Counted from the stretch's first letter, positions 1 to 9,058 are shown. The stretch: DNA of 64,000 nt from Candidatus Pantoea formicae (GCF_011752625.1 NZ_VWXD01000006.1:186001-250000), one strand, 5' to 3'. The notes: a model not told the origin generated them from the letters alone. Numbers and translations: made by a program.

Positions 1-660
1 CAGGAATGGCAACAGCTGGGCGGTTCCACCGTACTGCAACAACGTTTCGGTGGCGTTTCCGAGCTGAAGCAAGGTATCAATAGCGGTGCAGGTATCGCGC
101 TGAGTGGTACACCGCTAACCGTTGAACAGCCGCAATCCGCGGGTGTAGCCATTGCGGGCCTGACCATTCCGGCGCCACAAACCAGCACACCAGCGCCAGC
201 GGCGGATGCCAGCAGCGGTGGCAGTGTGGATGCGGTGTATATCGTGGCCAGCCAGGATGAACTGCAGCTGATTAAGCCGATGATTGCGATGCGTACCAGC
301 AGCCGCAATAACATCGCACTGTACGCCAGCTCACGCAGTGCGCAGGCGGGTGCCGGCCCTGATTTCCGTCTGGAAATGGAGGGTCTGCAGTTCAGCGACA
401 TTCCGCTGCTCTCCGGGAGTAATCCTGGCCTGATGCAGCAGGCGGCGAAGTCGTTTAACAACGATTATTCGCTGGTTCGTCTTTATGCGATGGGCATTGA
501 TGCCTGGACGCTGGCGAATCACTTTAACCAGATGCGCCAAGTGCCGGGTTTTGCCATTGATGGCAATACTGGCAAACTGAGCGCCGACACGGATTGCGTG
601 ATCAACAGGAAGTTGGCATGGAACCAGTATCGCCAGGGACAAATCGTTCCGGTGCAGTAA
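1..660 (+). CDS. lpoA: LpoA, outer-membrane lipoprotein activator of PBP1a (3' part)
   Basis: The reading frame is open from the first base and ends in TAA at 658-660, giving the last 219 residues of a protein that starts outside the window. They match the C-terminal domain of LpoA, which has a periplasmic-binding-protein fold. LpoA sits in the outer membrane and reaches through the periplasm to stimulate the transpeptidase of the peptidoglycan synthase PBP1a. Recognisable segments are the interdomain-like start, a Pro/Ala/Ser-rich stretch near residues 60-75 of the visible part, and the closing YRQGQIVPVQ. The signal peptide, lipobox and N-terminal helical domain are not visible. The end overlaps yraN, in the E. 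coli gene order lpoA-yraN-diaA-dolP. Confidence 0.93.
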   Translation, partial: QEWQQLGGSTVLQQRFGGVSELKQGINSGAGIALSGTPLTVEQPQSAGVAIAGLTIPAPQTSTPAPAADASSGGSVDAVYIVASQDELQLIKPMIAMRTSSRNNIALYASSRSAQAGAGPDFRLEMEGLQFSDIPLLSGSNPGLMQQAAKSFNNDYSLVRLYAMGIDAWTLANHFNQMRQVPGFAIDGNTGKLSADTDCVINRKLAWNQYRQGQIVPVQ

Positions 661-1013
661 ATCGCCAGCGCATTGGCGCTGAGCAAGAGCAGCAGGCGCG
701 CCGCTATCTGGAGCGCGCCGGGCTGCAGTGGGTTGCCAGTAATGTGCGTTGTCGCAGTGGGGAAATTGACCTGATCATGCGCGATGCGGATTACTGGGTG
801 TTTGTCGAAGTGCGCTATCGGCGTGATGCGCGATATGGCGGTGCGGCTGCCAGCGTGACGCGCCAGAAACAACAAAAGCTGCTGCGAACGGCCGCATTGT
901 GGTTGCTGGCTCGCGGTGGCAGTTTTGATACGGTGAATTGCCGTTTTGACATCATCGCCATTACCGGGCGCGATCTGGAATGGCTGCCCGATGCCTTTAA
1001 TGCCGATGGATAG
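618..1013 (+). CDS. yraN: YraN family protein (UPF0102), putative endonuclease fold
   Basis: A 131-residue UPF0102 protein, the same length as E. coli YraN. The family has a restriction-endonuclease-like fold, visible here as the GEIDLIM and VFVEVRYR segments, whose Asp, Glu and Lys/Arg residues sit where the nuclease core is expected. No activity is firmly assigned, though the fold suggests DNA or RNA cleavage or repair. The ATG at 618 was chosen over an in-frame ATG at 594 because AGGAAG lies just upstream (607-612) and the length then equals the family's. The gene overlaps the end of lpoA by 43 bases, which suggests translational coupling. Confidence 0.9.
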   Translation: MEPVSPGTNRSGAVNRQRIGAEQEQQARRYLERAGLQWVASNVRCRSGEIDLIMRDADYWVFVEVRYRRDARYGGAAASVTRQKQQKLLRTAALWLLARGGSFDTVNCRFDIIAITGRDLEWLPDAFNADG

Positions 1014-1027
1014 AACCAGGTGGTCTT

Positions 1028-1615
1028 GTGCAGGACAGAATTAAAGCGTGTTTTACCGAAAGTATTCAGACTCAAATCGCTGCTGCGGAGGCGCTACCCG
1101 ATGCCATTTCCCGCGCGGCTATGACGCTGGTGCAGTCGCTGCTGAACGGTAACAAAATCCTGAGCTGCGGGAATGGTGCTTCCTCGGCCAATGCCCAGCA
1201 TTTTGCCGCCAGTATGATTAATCGTTTTGAGACCGAACGCCCCAGTTTGCCTGCGCTGGCTTTGAGTGCCGATAACGTGATGCTGACGGCGATCGGTAAC
1301 GATCGTCTGCATGATGAAATTTATGCCAAGCAGGTTCGTGCGCTTGGTCAGGCCGGCGATGTTCTGCTGGCCATTTCAACCCGTGGCAACACCCGCGATA
1401 TTGTTAAAGCGGTTGAAGCTGCGGTTACCCGCGATATGACCATCGTCGCGCTGACCGGCCATGATGGCGGTGAGCTGGCGGGCCTGCTGGGTCCGCACGA
1501 TGTGGAAATTCGCATTCCGTCACATCGCAGTGCACGCATTCAGGAAATGCATATGCTGACGCTGAATTGTCTGTGTGATTTGATTGATAACACTTTGTTC
1601 CCACACCAGGAATGA
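1028..1615 (+). CDS. diaA: DiaA, DnaA initiator-associating protein
   Basis: A 195-residue SIS-domain protein nearly identical in pattern to E. coli DiaA. It begins MQDRIKACFTES and contains the GNGASSANAQHFAASMINRF segment typical of the GmhA/DiaA fold. DiaA forms tetramers that bind several DnaA molecules through domain I, and so promotes ordered assembly of the initiation complex at oriC. The start is GTG at 1028 with AGGTGG just upstream. The TGA stop lies next to the dolP leader. The DnaA-related locus datA appears to be in the same window (60529-60777). A sedoheptulose-phosphate isomerase (GmhA) role is unlikely given the much closer match to DiaA. Confidence 0.96.
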   Translation: MQDRIKACFTESIQTQIAAAEALPDAISRAAMTLVQSLLNGNKILSCGNGASSANAQHFAASMINRFETERPSLPALALSADNVMLTAIGNDRLHDEIYAKQVRALGQAGDVLLAISTRGNTRDIVKAVEAAVTRDMTIVALTGHDGGELAGLLGPHDVEIRIPSHRSARIQEMHMLTLNCLCDLIDNTLFPHQE

Positions 1616-1629
1616 CTGAAGGAGCTCAA

Positions 1630-2202
1630 ATGAAAGCATTGAACGCTGTCGCCATTCTGTTAACCGCCATGCTGCTGCAAGGCTGTGTCGCCGTTGTCGC
1701 GGGCGGTGCCGCGGTAGCCACCAAAACGGCAACCGATCCGCGCACCGTCGGCACGCAAGTGGATGACGGTACGCTGGAACTGCGTGTTACTAACGCGCTG
1801 GCTAAAGATGAACAAATTAAAAACCAGGCGCGCGTCGTAGTGACCGCCTATCAGGGCAAAGTCCTGCTGACCGGTCAGTCACCGTCACCCGATCTGGCGA
1901 GCCGTGCCAAACAGATCGCCATGGGCGTAGATGGTGCGACCGAGGTGTATAACGAAATCCGCAACGGCCAGAAAGTGAGCCTGGGCACATCGTCCTCGGA
2001 CACCTGGATCACCACCAAGATTCGCTCACAGCTGCTGGGTAGCGATCAGGTGAAATCGTCAAACGTGAAAGTCACCACGGAGAATGGCGAGGTGTTCCTG
2101 CTGGGTATGGTGACACAACAGGAAGCAGCGGCAGCGGCAGATCTTGCCAGCCGAGTGAGCGGCGTGAAGCACGTCACCACCGCGTTTACTATCCTCAAGT
2201 AA
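1630..2202 (+). CDS. dolP: DolP (YraP), dual-BON outer-membrane lipoprotein
   Basis: A 190-residue lipoprotein. The signal sequence ends in the lipobox LLQGC, with the lipidated Cys at residue 19; Val at +2 fits export to the outer membrane. Two BON domains follow, at roughly residues 45-112 and 122-188. DolP binds anionic phospholipids, accumulates at the division site, helps keep the outer-membrane barrier intact and influences BamA. The ATG at 1630 was preferred to an in-frame ATG at 1612 because AAGGAG (1619-1624) is well placed and the signal peptide then starts with the usual Lys. A strong hairpin terminator follows at once. Confidence 0.95.
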   Translation: MKALNAVAILLTAMLLQGCVAVVAGGAAVATKTATDPRTVGTQVDDGTLELRVTNALAKDEQIKNQARVVVTAYQGKVLLTGQSPSPDLASRAKQIAMGVDGATEVYNEIRNGQKVSLGTSSSDTWITTKIRSQLLGSDQVKSSNVKVTTENGEVFLLGMVTQQEAAAAADLASRVSGVKHVTTAFTILK

Positions 2203-2212
2203 GCGTGAGCAG

Positions 2213-2236
2213 AGGCGGCCTTCAGGCCGCCTTTTT
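2213..2236 (+). terminator. Rho-independent terminator of dolP
   Basis: The perfect stem AGGCGGCC/GGCCGCCT has a TTCA loop and is followed by a T run. It ends the lpoA-yraN-diaA-dolP unit, and its last base touches the stop codon of the convergent yhaK. Confidence 0.88.
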
Positions 2237-2937
2237 TATGCAGGCAGATCAATCACCAGCGCACGCAACGGCGTTTTCGCCTGAAGCATAATCTGGTTCT
2301 CATCACTCAAAAACGCCCCATCGCCACAACTCAGTAACTCCTGATTGGCACTACTTGCCTGCAAATCCAGCGAGCCGTGAATCGATTGCAGATAAGCGCG
2401 AGATCCGTGCAATTTCACCTTGTACTGCTCACCCGGCGCTAACGTCACCTGATGCACCCATACCTGCTGGCGCAGTTGCAAGCTGCCCGCTTCACCATCC
2501 GGCGAGGCAAGCAAAAAGCTGGTTTGCTGCGGTAAGGCCATTTTTTGCAGTAAGGCATTTTCACGGTCAGGGCAGGCAGCCAGCCAGAGTTGCATGCGTG
2601 TCAGCGGGCGGTCTTTGCTGATATTGATTTCGCTATAGTTTACGCCCTGACGAGCCGACAGCAGCATCGCCTCACCTTCACTCGCCACCATGTGGTTGCC
2701 TTCGCTGTCACGGTATTCTGCTTCACCTTGCAGTACCAGATTCAGCACATCCACCTGAGGATAGCTGCGTGGCTGAAACGCCGCACCTGGCGCCAGTACC
2801 TCCTGATTGAGCACGCGTAATGAAGCGTAGCCCATCATCTTGGGATCAAAATAGTGGCCAAAAGAGAAGCTGTATCGCGCCTGCAACCAACCGAAATCAG
2901 CTTGGCCACATGCGGACGCGCAGCGGGTTTTCATCAT
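2236..2937 (-). CDS. yhaK: YhaK, pirin-like bicupin protein
   Basis: A 233-residue pirin-family protein of the same length as E. coli YhaK, and alike from the N-terminal CGQADFGWLQARYSFSFGHY to the C-terminal ALVIDLP. Two cupin barrels are expected; the first holds the YASLRVLNQE and EAEYRDSEGNH segments. E. coli YhaK is an abundant cytosolic protein whose cysteines respond to oxidants, and it lacks the usual pirin metal-binding residues. GGAGG lies just upstream of the ATG at 2937. The gene is divergent from the LysR gene yhaJ, as in E. coli, so YhaJ may control it; the gap between them is 129 bases. Confidence 0.93.
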   Translation of the reverse strand: MMKTRCASACGQADFGWLQARYSFSFGHYFDPKMMGYASLRVLNQEVLAPGAAFQPRSYPQVDVLNLVLQGEAEYRDSEGNHMVASEGEAMLLSARQGVNYSEINISKDRPLTRMQLWLAACPDRENALLQKMALPQQTSFLLASPDGEAGSLQLRQQVWVHQVTLAPGEQYKVKLHGSRAYLQSIHGSLDLQASSANQELLSCGDGAFLSDENQIMLQAKTPLRALVIDLPA

Positions 2938-3066
2938 GATTTACCTCCGACGCGCTGCGGTGAGATCCGACCGCAGGCTTTATACGTCAATGGTAAAAGG
3001 CTGGACGCCGGATTGTAAGCCAGTTAATCTGCCTGGCATGTTCAAATTTACTGACAGAGAACCGAC

Positions 3067-3969
3067 ATGGCAAAAGACCGCGCGTTAACCCTCGAAGCTT
3101 TACGTGTGATGGATGCTATTGATCGTCGTGGCAGCTTTGCCGCAGCGGCCGACGAATTAGGTCGCGTTCCGTCTGCATTGAGCTATACCATGCAGAAGCT
3201 GGAAGAGGAGTTGGATGTGGTGCTGTTTGACCGCTCCGGTCATCGCACCAAGTTTACCAACGTAGGGCGCATGCTGCTGGAGCGTGGTCGCGTGCTGCTG
3301 GAAGCGGCCGATAAACTCACTACGGACGCCGAAGCACTGGCCCGCGGTTGGGAAACCCATCTCACCATCGTCGCCGAAGCACTGATACCCACCGATCTGC
3401 TGTTCCCGATCGTTGAAAAGCTGTCAGAGAAAGCCAATACCCAGATTTCACTGATTACGGAAGTGCTGGCCGGTGCGTGGGAGCGCCTTGAGCAAGGCCG
3501 GGCAGACATTGTGATCGCGCCCGATATGCATTTCCGCGCCTCAACCGAGATCAACACCCGTAAACTCTACAGTATGATGAGCGTTTACGTTGCCAGCCCG
3601 GACCATCCGATTCACCAGGAAGCCGAGCCGCTGTCAGAGGTGACGCGCGTGAAATACCGCGGTATCGCGGTGGCAGATACCGCACGCGAACGCCCGGTTT
3701 TAACGGTACAGTTGCTGGATAAACAGCAGCGCCTGACGGTCAGTAGCATGGATGATAAACGCCGTGCACTGCTGGCAGGGCTCGGTGTCGCCACCATGCC
3801 CTACCCGATGGTGGAACAGGATATCGCCGAAGGTCGTCTGCGTGTGGTGAGTGCCGAGTACACCCGCGAGGTAGATATCATCATGGCGTGGCGCCGCGAC
3901 AGCATGGGTGAAGCCAAGGCGTGGTGCTTACGTGAAATTCCGCGGTTGCTGGCGAAGCAGCGTGGTTGA
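3067..3969 (+). CDS. yhaJ: YhaJ, LysR-family transcriptional regulator
   Basis: A 300-residue LysR regulator. The N-terminal winged helix-turn-helix (residues 8-65) is essentially the E. coli YhaJ sequence (RGSFAAAADELGRVPSALSY). A substrate-binding effector domain follows, at about residues 90-295. E. coli YhaJ responds to breakdown products of nitroaromatics and regulates yqjF and, in pathogenic strains, type III secretion and fimbrial genes. Its ligand here is unknown. It is divergent from yhaK, and its own promoter should lie within 2938-3066. A hairpin terminator follows. Confidence 0.94.
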   Translation: MAKDRALTLEALRVMDAIDRRGSFAAAADELGRVPSALSYTMQKLEEELDVVLFDRSGHRTKFTNVGRMLLERGRVLLEAADKLTTDAEALARGWETHLTIVAEALIPTDLLFPIVEKLSEKANTQISLITEVLAGAWERLEQGRADIVIAPDMHFRASTEINTRKLYSMMSVYVASPDHPIHQEAEPLSEVTRVKYRGIAVADTARERPVLTVQLLDKQQRLTVSSMDDKRRALLAGLGVATMPYPMVEQDIAEGRLRVVSAEYTREVDIIMAWRRDSMGEAKAWCLREIPRLLAKQRG

Positions 3970-3977
3970 TTAACACA

Positions 3978-4003
3978 AGGGCGGCATAAATGCCGCCCTG
4001 GTT
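3978..4003. terminator. Terminator between yhaJ and the convergent operon
   Basis: The perfect 9-base-pair stem AGGGCGGCA/TGCCGCCCT has a TAAA loop and a short GGTTT tail. It lies between convergent genes and may stop transcription from both sides, although the T tract is weak. Confidence 0.7.
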
Positions 4004-4008
4004 TACGT

Positions 4009-5919
4009 TCACATCCGACTCAAACAGTCGATCGCCACCGCTTTAAAACTCACGAAATCCCCGCAGTCGCGCAGCCTGCTCATCGCCCTCTCCCGCAGAA
4101 AGGTGACAAACAAATCGTAAATCGCCATCGCCTCTTCGTATTCGCTTTTGCTGATCGCCAGCAGGAAAATCACCGAGGCGGTTTCATCACCCCAGCTCAC
4201 ACCATGCGGTGCCAGCACGGTGTAGACCACGGTTTTTTTCGCCAGCAATCCCAGCGAATGCGGCAGCGCGATGCCTTCACCGAGCAGTGTGCTGACAATC
4301 GCTTCACGTTCCTCTACGGAAGGATAAAAGTCGGCATCCACATAACCTTCCGACTCCAGCTGATCGCACAATACGCGGAACAGCGCTGATTGTGTCATTG
4401 GTTTGTCCAGCACCATAAAGTGCTGCGCATCGAAGTACTTCTCCAACATATACGGGCGCGTGCGATCCACCAACACCAGCTTGCCCAACTGCTCTAGCTG
4501 AAACTCGGTAGGAAACGGTGACATCACCACAATCGGCTTGTTCTTCTCACTGAGACGCGCGGTGGAGATCACGAAATCTTCGTCGATGTGTTCACGCATC
4601 TCGTAATCACGCTGCGACAAACGCGCCGTGACCACTAGCTGTGGATATTTGCGCAGCAGCAGTGCTTCAATCATGCGTAGCGTCGAGTTACCGCTGTCAC
4701 ACACCAACTGCACCTGTGGATGCCGCTGATAGCCGACATCATAATGCCGCTCCAATCCCACACCGATATGCAATACCAGAAAACCGATTTCGTTCTCGCT
4801 GATGCTGTAAGGCGTATATTTGCCCCAACTGGTCACCGCCGCCAACGTCACGTCATATGCCATCGGATAGTGCTGTTTGATATTGCTCAGCAAAGGATTG
4901 GGGATATGGATCTGGTAGCGCACCCGGGTAATCATGGTTTTAATGTGGGTGAGCAAATCGGCCCGCAGTTGCTCATCCTGCTGCAGGCGATAGTTGTAGT
5001 GCGTGTTGATGTAGTTCAGCAGGTAATCGACCAGTGCATCGGCATCGTCGGCATTGATGGTGCTCGGTGCCAGCGCCTGAATTTGTCGCGCGGCAATGTT
5101 CACTCGCAGCCAGTTTTCCTCCGCCTGGGAAATCGCTTTGCCGACCAGCGGCTGCATCAGGTCCACTAAGTGATGAGCCGCTTCACGGACCTCTTCCCCC
5201 ACATCTTCTGCACCGGGATCGTTGAGCGGAAAACCTTCGCTGATGCGTCGCACCGCCACCGCACAGTAAATTTGCAGATAGCGCTCGCCCTCATCGCTAA
5301 GGCGAATCCCGTGTTGCGTAAAGCAGTGTTGTAGCAAGGGTTCGATCTGCGTCAACATGCCAGCGTGCAGCGCTTCCACCGTCAGCAGCGGGCTATCCGG
5401 GGTTTCCTGATCGATTTGCCACAGCAGATCGGTCAGGCAGGTGCGGATCGCCGCCTCACTGCCGAACAGCTTCATGCCGTAGCGCGGCTTGGTTTCAATA
5501 TTCAGATGATAGCGGCACAGCCATTCACGCACTTCCGCCATGTCGCTTTGTAAAGTTGCCCGGCTGACAAACCACTCTTCCGACAGGTCTTCCAGCTTGA
5601 GCGAATAGGCTGCGGTTAGAAAGCGCGTCAACAAATAGCGCACGCGATCCTGCGAGGTGCGCGGAACGCGCAGCGGTGCAGCGCTCTCTTCCTGTAACCG
5701 GTCGAAACGCGCCACGTCATCAATCTTCAGTTGATATCCCGCGCCGCGTGCCAGCACGAACTGTGCGCCATGCTGTTCCAACAGCGCATTCAGCGCGGTG
5801 ATATCGGTGCGCACCGTGCGCGTTGAAACAGCAAAACGCCGCGCTAGCTCATCCTGCGGCAGCGTTTCGTTTTGCAGCGCAGCGAAAAGTTGGGCCAGAC
5901 GCTGGTTGGGAAATCTCAC
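4009..5919 (-). CDS. PTS-type multidomain transcriptional regulator (HTH-PRD-PRD-EIIB-EIIA)
   Basis: A 636-residue regulator of the LicR/MtlR type. Domains in order are: an HTH_11 helix-turn-helix at about 8-60 (FAVSTRTVRTDI), a second HTH-like segment at about 90-160, PRD1 at about 180-285, PRD2 at about 295-400 (conserved His384 in LVLHIG), an EIIB-like domain with Cys407 (VCDSGNST), and an EIIA-like domain with His554 in ALPHS. In this family, phosphorylation of PRD, EIIB and EIIA residues by PTS proteins sets activity according to substrate supply and carbon status. The start is GTG. It is the last gene of the nine-gene operon, 24 bases after the aldolase, and is the likely operon regulator. 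Known relatives of this cluster (EF_0829-EF_0839 in Enterococcus, AHA_3910-3917 in Aeromonas) have the same composition. Confidence 0.85.
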   Translation of the reverse strand: MRFPNQRLAQLFAALQNETLPQDELARRFAVSTRTVRTDITALNALLEQHGAQFVLARGAGYQLKIDDVARFDRLQEESAAPLRVPRTSQDRVRYLLTRFLTAAYSLKLEDLSEEWFVSRATLQSDMAEVREWLCRYHLNIETKPRYGMKLFGSEAAIRTCLTDLLWQIDQETPDSPLLTVEALHAGMLTQIEPLLQHCFTQHGIRLSDEGERYLQIYCAVAVRRISEGFPLNDPGAEDVGEEVREAAHHLVDLMQPLVGKAISQAEENWLRVNIAARQIQALAPSTINADDADALVDYLLNYINTHYNYRLQQDEQLRADLLTHIKTMITRVRYQIHIPNPLLSNIKQHYPMAYDVTLAAVTSWGKYTPYSISENEIGFLVLHIGVGLERHYDVGYQRHPQVQLVCDSGNSTLRMIEALLLRKYPQLVVTARLSQRDYEMREHIDEDFVISTARLSEKNKPIVVMSPFPTEFQLEQLGKLVLVDRTRPYMLEKYFDAQHFMVLDKPMTQSALFRVLCDQLESEGYVDADFYPSVEEREAIVSTLLGEGIALPHSLGLLAKKTVVYTVLAPHGVSWGDETASVIFLLAISKSEYEEAMAIYDLFVTFLRERAMSRLRDCGDFVSFKAVAIDCLSRM

Positions 5920-5943
5920 GGAGCCTCACCTGTTACTGATGGG

Positions 5944-6681
5944 TTATAGCAATTTCTTGCACGTTGCCAGAAGCTGACGCACATCGTCAATGCGCGTGTC
6001 ACCGGTTGCGCTATCGATAATCGAACTATAGACGTGTGGGATAACTTTGCTGACACCCGCATCGAGCGCAATCTGCACGATGGCTTCGAAATTGTTGAGG
6101 TCGATGCCGCCAGTCGGTTCCAACCAGAAGTCGTGACGCGCACAGGCTTCCGCCACCGCACGATACTCATTCACCGCTTTCAAACCGCCCATCGGGAAGT
6201 ATTTCACCGAGCTGCCACCCATGTCTTGCAGCATCGCGATGGCGCTATCAATCGGCACAATCGCATCTTCAGCTTGTGAGCTGCGTGGTCCGGTAGAGAT
6301 TTTCACCAAGCCCGGCGTGCCGGTTGGTGAGATCAAACCGTTCACCACGGTGTGATTCTGGCCGAGCAAAGCACGGCTGGTCGCGACACCGGTAAACACC
6401 TGGTTGACGTGCTGAGGTTGCAGCACCGCAGAGATTTCACTCACCATCGCCGACTGATTCGGATCGCCCGCGCCCAACCCTACTGACAGGGCATTATCGA
6501 TTAGCGCGGCATACTCGCGCATATCAGCGATCGCTTCTTCGTTGGTGGCGTAGTTTTTTGACAGTACGCCGACCAGCACATGGCCTTCTGCGGCCTGCCA
6601 AATCTCTTTGGCATTCTGCTTTGAACCGGCCAGGACGTTAAGGCACAGACGGCCCTGATAAAAATTCGGGTTCAGACTCAT
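5944..6681 (-). CDS. KDGP aldolase family protein (EF_0839/AHA_3917 type)
   Basis: A 245-residue TIM-barrel aldolase. Lys160 in VKYFPMGG corresponds to the Schiff-base lysine in the KFFPA motif of 2-keto-3-deoxy-6-phosphogluconate aldolases. The C-terminal EPTGGIDLNNF segment is the second phosphate-binding loop. Relatives such as Salmonella DgaF split 2-keto-3-deoxy-6-phosphogluconate into pyruvate and glyceraldehyde-3-phosphate, which would be the last step of the pathway encoded here. The gene overlaps the SelA-like gene by ATGA (stop/start coupling), showing that the two are made together. The family match is clear; the true substrate is inferred from neighbours. Confidence 0.85.
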   Translation of the reverse strand: MSLNPNFYQGRLCLNVLAGSKQNAKEIWQAAEGHVLVGVLSKNYATNEEAIADMREYAALIDNALSVGLGAGDPNQSAMVSEISAVLQPQHVNQVFTGVATSRALLGQNHTVVNGLISPTGTPGLVKISTGPRSSQAEDAIVPIDSAIAMLQDMGGSSVKYFPMGGLKAVNEYRAVAEACARHDFWLEPTGGIDLNNFEAIVQIALDAGVSKVIPHVYSSIIDSATGDTRIDDVRQLLATCKKLL

Positions 6682-7799
6682 GCGCGTTTTCCTCCACTGA
6701 GTAACGCCTGGATACGGCTAAAGATGATGTGTAATTGGTCAGCGCTGACGCTGCGCACGTCGGCTTCGATAATGCCTTCGTTGGCTTTGTAGCCACGGAA
6801 ATAGATAGCGATGTCGCCGGTTTTCAGCGCCTGCACCAGCTCACCGGTTGGCCACTGCGTTACCGCTTCATCAAACTTGATCTCCCCACGGGCGATATCG
6901 CGCCCCGCCGCATCCCACACCACGCGCGCCGTCACGCCGTTAAGCGTGTTGAGGTTGTCGATAAACGGCGTCATGTTGGCCACCATCTCAGCGCCCGTCG
7001 TTTTTGGCTGCACCAGATAGTTTTCAATTGCCTGCGTCAGGCCAAGAATGCCCTCTTTGCCGACTTTCATGGCGCGACCAATGCCGTTGCTTTGACGTTT
7101 GACCCATTCAACATACTGGGTACGCCCCATCACCAATCCGCTAGTTGGTCCTTCAATCGCCTTGGCACCACTGTAGATCACCAGATCCGCGCCCTTCTGG
7201 TAGTAGCACTGCAGATCTTCCTCTGCCGCCGCATCCACGATTAACGGAATGCCATGTTTGCGGGCGACGACCGCCGCCTGCTCCACGCTGAGGTGGCTTT
7301 TCTGCACGCAGTGATGTGACTTGATGTACAGCAGCGCCGCCGTGGTTGGCGTGATGGCTGCGGCCAGCTGTTCAGGCGAACATTCGTTGCTGTAGCCGGC
7401 TTCAACCAGACGTCCACCGCCCAGCGCCACCATTGCGCCCACCGGGGCACCGAAGTTCACGTTATGGCCTTTTGGCACCACGATGTCGTGCGGCACGGTC
7501 AGCGGTGCGGCATGCAGGTTGTCCAGCAGCCAGTCGTTATCTTTGACGATCACCGCCGCCACGCTCTGTGCGATGCCAGCAGACGCACAGGAGACCACCA
7601 CCGCGCTCTCGACATCCAGCAACTTCGCGATGTAAGCGCCGGTTTTGTTGACCAGATCTTTGATCTCGAAATAGTGATTCAAACCGTAGCTGACGGTCTC
7701 CACCACATCGGCGGAAGGCGTTGAAACACCCAGAATGGTCATACGACCGGAGGCATTGATGACCTGTTTCAGGTCATATTTTTCATAAATCGAAGACAT
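6678..7799 (-). CDS. SelA-like PLP-dependent enzyme, DgaE-type ammonia-lyase
   Basis: A 373-residue fold-type I PLP enzyme related to SelA. Asp189 (LIVDAAAEED) should hold the pyridine nitrogen, and Lys213 in YSGAKAIEGP is the expected Schiff-base lysine. Salmonella DgaE of this group removes ammonia from D-glucosaminate-6-phosphate to give 2-keto-3-deoxy-6-phosphogluconate, which fits the aldolase encoded next. The ATG at 7799 was chosen because GAAGGG lies about 10 bases upstream; an ATG at 7817 has no such site. The start lies 17 bases inside the 3' end of the amidohydrolase gene, again indicating coupling. Selenocysteine synthase itself is excluded by the shorter length and the context. 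Confidence 0.84.
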   Translation of the reverse strand: MSSIYEKYDLKQVINASGRMTILGVSTPSADVVETVSYGLNHYFEIKDLVNKTGAYIAKLLDVESAVVVSCASAGIAQSVAAVIVKDNDWLLDNLHAAPLTVPHDIVVPKGHNVNFGAPVGAMVALGGGRLVEAGYSNECSPEQLAAAITPTTAALLYIKSHHCVQKSHLSVEQAAVVARKHGIPLIVDAAAEEDLQCYYQKGADLVIYSGAKAIEGPTSGLVMGRTQYVEWVKRQSNGIGRAMKVGKEGILGLTQAIENYLVQPKTTGAEMVANMTPFIDNLNTLNGVTARVVWDAAGRDIARGEIKFDEAVTQWPTGELVQALKTGDIAIYFRGYKANEGIIEADVRSVSADQLHIIFSRIQALLSGGKRA

Positions 7800-8916
7800 G
7801 ATTGGTTTTCCCTTCATCAGTCAGATGCCACTCACCCGCGACAACCACGGCCAGCGGCAGCAAATGTTGCTCACCCAAAACCCGTTCGCCTTCAGCATCG
7901 ACGAACGGGAGGGCTTCCTCTTTGACGGTAAAAATGGTCAGGTCGGCGTCATAACCTTCGGTTAAGCGCCCTTTGCCCGCTAAGCGCAGGCCAGCCGCGG
8001 CATGACAGGTGACGCAGTCAATGACCTGCGGCAGCGTCATGCCAATGCTGAAGAATTTCGACATCACATGCGCCAGGCTGTGTACCGGGCCATTGATGCG
8101 GTTGCGACAGTAAATGTCGGAGCTAATGGTGTCGGGCAGAATGCCCTGTGCGATGGCCTGACGGGCCACTTCAAAACTGAAGCTGGCGCTGCCGTGGCCG
8201 ATATCCAACTTCACACCACGCGCGATGGCATTTTTTACCGCAGCTTTCAGTTCACCTTGTGGCGACAGAATGCGGTTCGGTTTGCCGTTAAAGCAGTGAG
8301 TGATGATGTCACCGGAGGTGAGCAGATCGGCGATCTCTTCCAGCACCGGTGGATTGTTGCCGATGTGCACCATCAGCGGCAGATTTCCCGCCGCCTGTTG
8401 AATCGCTTTGGCGCGAATCAGCGGCTGAATGCCGTTTTCACCCACCACGCTGCTGCTCATACGCGCTTTCAGACCCACGATGAAGTCTGGCCGACGCTTC
8501 ACTGCCTGCACCACCGCTTCGCCGTCGATCTGCGCCATGTCTGCCAGCTCGTTCTGCGTGATGATGCCGGTGCGCGAAATGTTGATCAGGGCGCGCACCT
8601 GTGTCGTGGCAGAACGGGTAAGTTGATAGAAATCGTCGATGTGGTCTGCACCAGTGCTGCCTGCGTCGACGACAGTGGTCACACCCTGTGCCACGCCAAT
8701 CGCATCGGCTTCATCATGATAAATCGGGGATTTTGGATAGCAGTGTACGTGGCTGTCGATCCAGCCTGCGCTGACATAGTAGCGCCCCGCCAGATCGCGC
8801 TCCTGCTGTGCCACGCCGCTCACTTCACCCACGGCGGCAATCTTGCCGTGCTGAATAGCAATATCCACCAGCTGTTCGTCGCACAGACGCGCGCGGCGCA
8901 GAATCAGATCAAACAT
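7783..8916 (-). CDS. Amidohydrolase/deacetylase (EF_0837/AHA_3915 family)
   Basis: A 377-residue metal-dependent hydrolase. Features of the amidohydrolase superfamily are the HxH pair His56/His58 (IDSHVHCYP), Lys150 (IVGLKARMS) as the likely carboxylated metal-bridging lysine, later His residues in LMVHIGNN and ITHCFNG, and an Asp near DTISSDIYC. In this genomic setting it probably removes an acyl or other amide group from an amino-sugar acid before the PLP enzyme acts (inference). AAGGAG precedes the ATG. The 142-base gap to the DUF4310 gene holds a pair of short palindromes. Dihydroorotase-like activity is possible from the fold but does not fit the neighbours. Confidence 0.82.
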   Translation of the reverse strand: MFDLILRRARLCDEQLVDIAIQHGKIAAVGEVSGVAQQERDLAGRYYVSAGWIDSHVHCYPKSPIYHDEADAIGVAQGVTTVVDAGSTGADHIDDFYQLTRSATTQVRALINISRTGIITQNELADMAQIDGEAVVQAVKRRPDFIVGLKARMSSSVVGENGIQPLIRAKAIQQAAGNLPLMVHIGNNPPVLEEIADLLTSGDIITHCFNGKPNRILSPQGELKAAVKNAIARGVKLDIGHGSASFSFEVARQAIAQGILPDTISSDIYCRNRINGPVHSLAHVMSKFFSIGMTLPQVIDCVTCHAAAGLRLAGKGRLTEGYDADLTIFTVKEEALPFVDAEGERVLGEQHLLPLAVVVAGEWHLTDEGKTNHVFDL

Positions 8917-8943
8917 ATTTACTCCTTAACGTGCATTCTGCCC

Positions 8944-9043
8944 GGTGCGCATAAATGCGCACCCTACAAAACACGAGCCGCGATCGACTGCCGAACCCTA
9001 CAAACCGCGTCGAGCCGTTGTAGGGTCGCCATTAATGGCGACC
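8944..9043. repeat. Paired short palindromes, copy 1
   Basis: Stem 1 is GGTGCGCATAAATGCGCACC (8944-8963) followed by CCTACAAAA. Stem 2 is GGTCGCCATTAATGGCGACC (9024-9043) preceded by TTGTAG. The two hairpins face each other across about 60 bases. The same arrangement recurs at 14407-14472, 29292-29339, 30434-30546 and 43631-43729. This copy lies inside the operon, between the DUF4310 and amidohydrolase genes, and may affect mRNA stability or local termination. Confidence 0.85.
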
Positions 9044-9058
9044 TGGTAACACATAAAA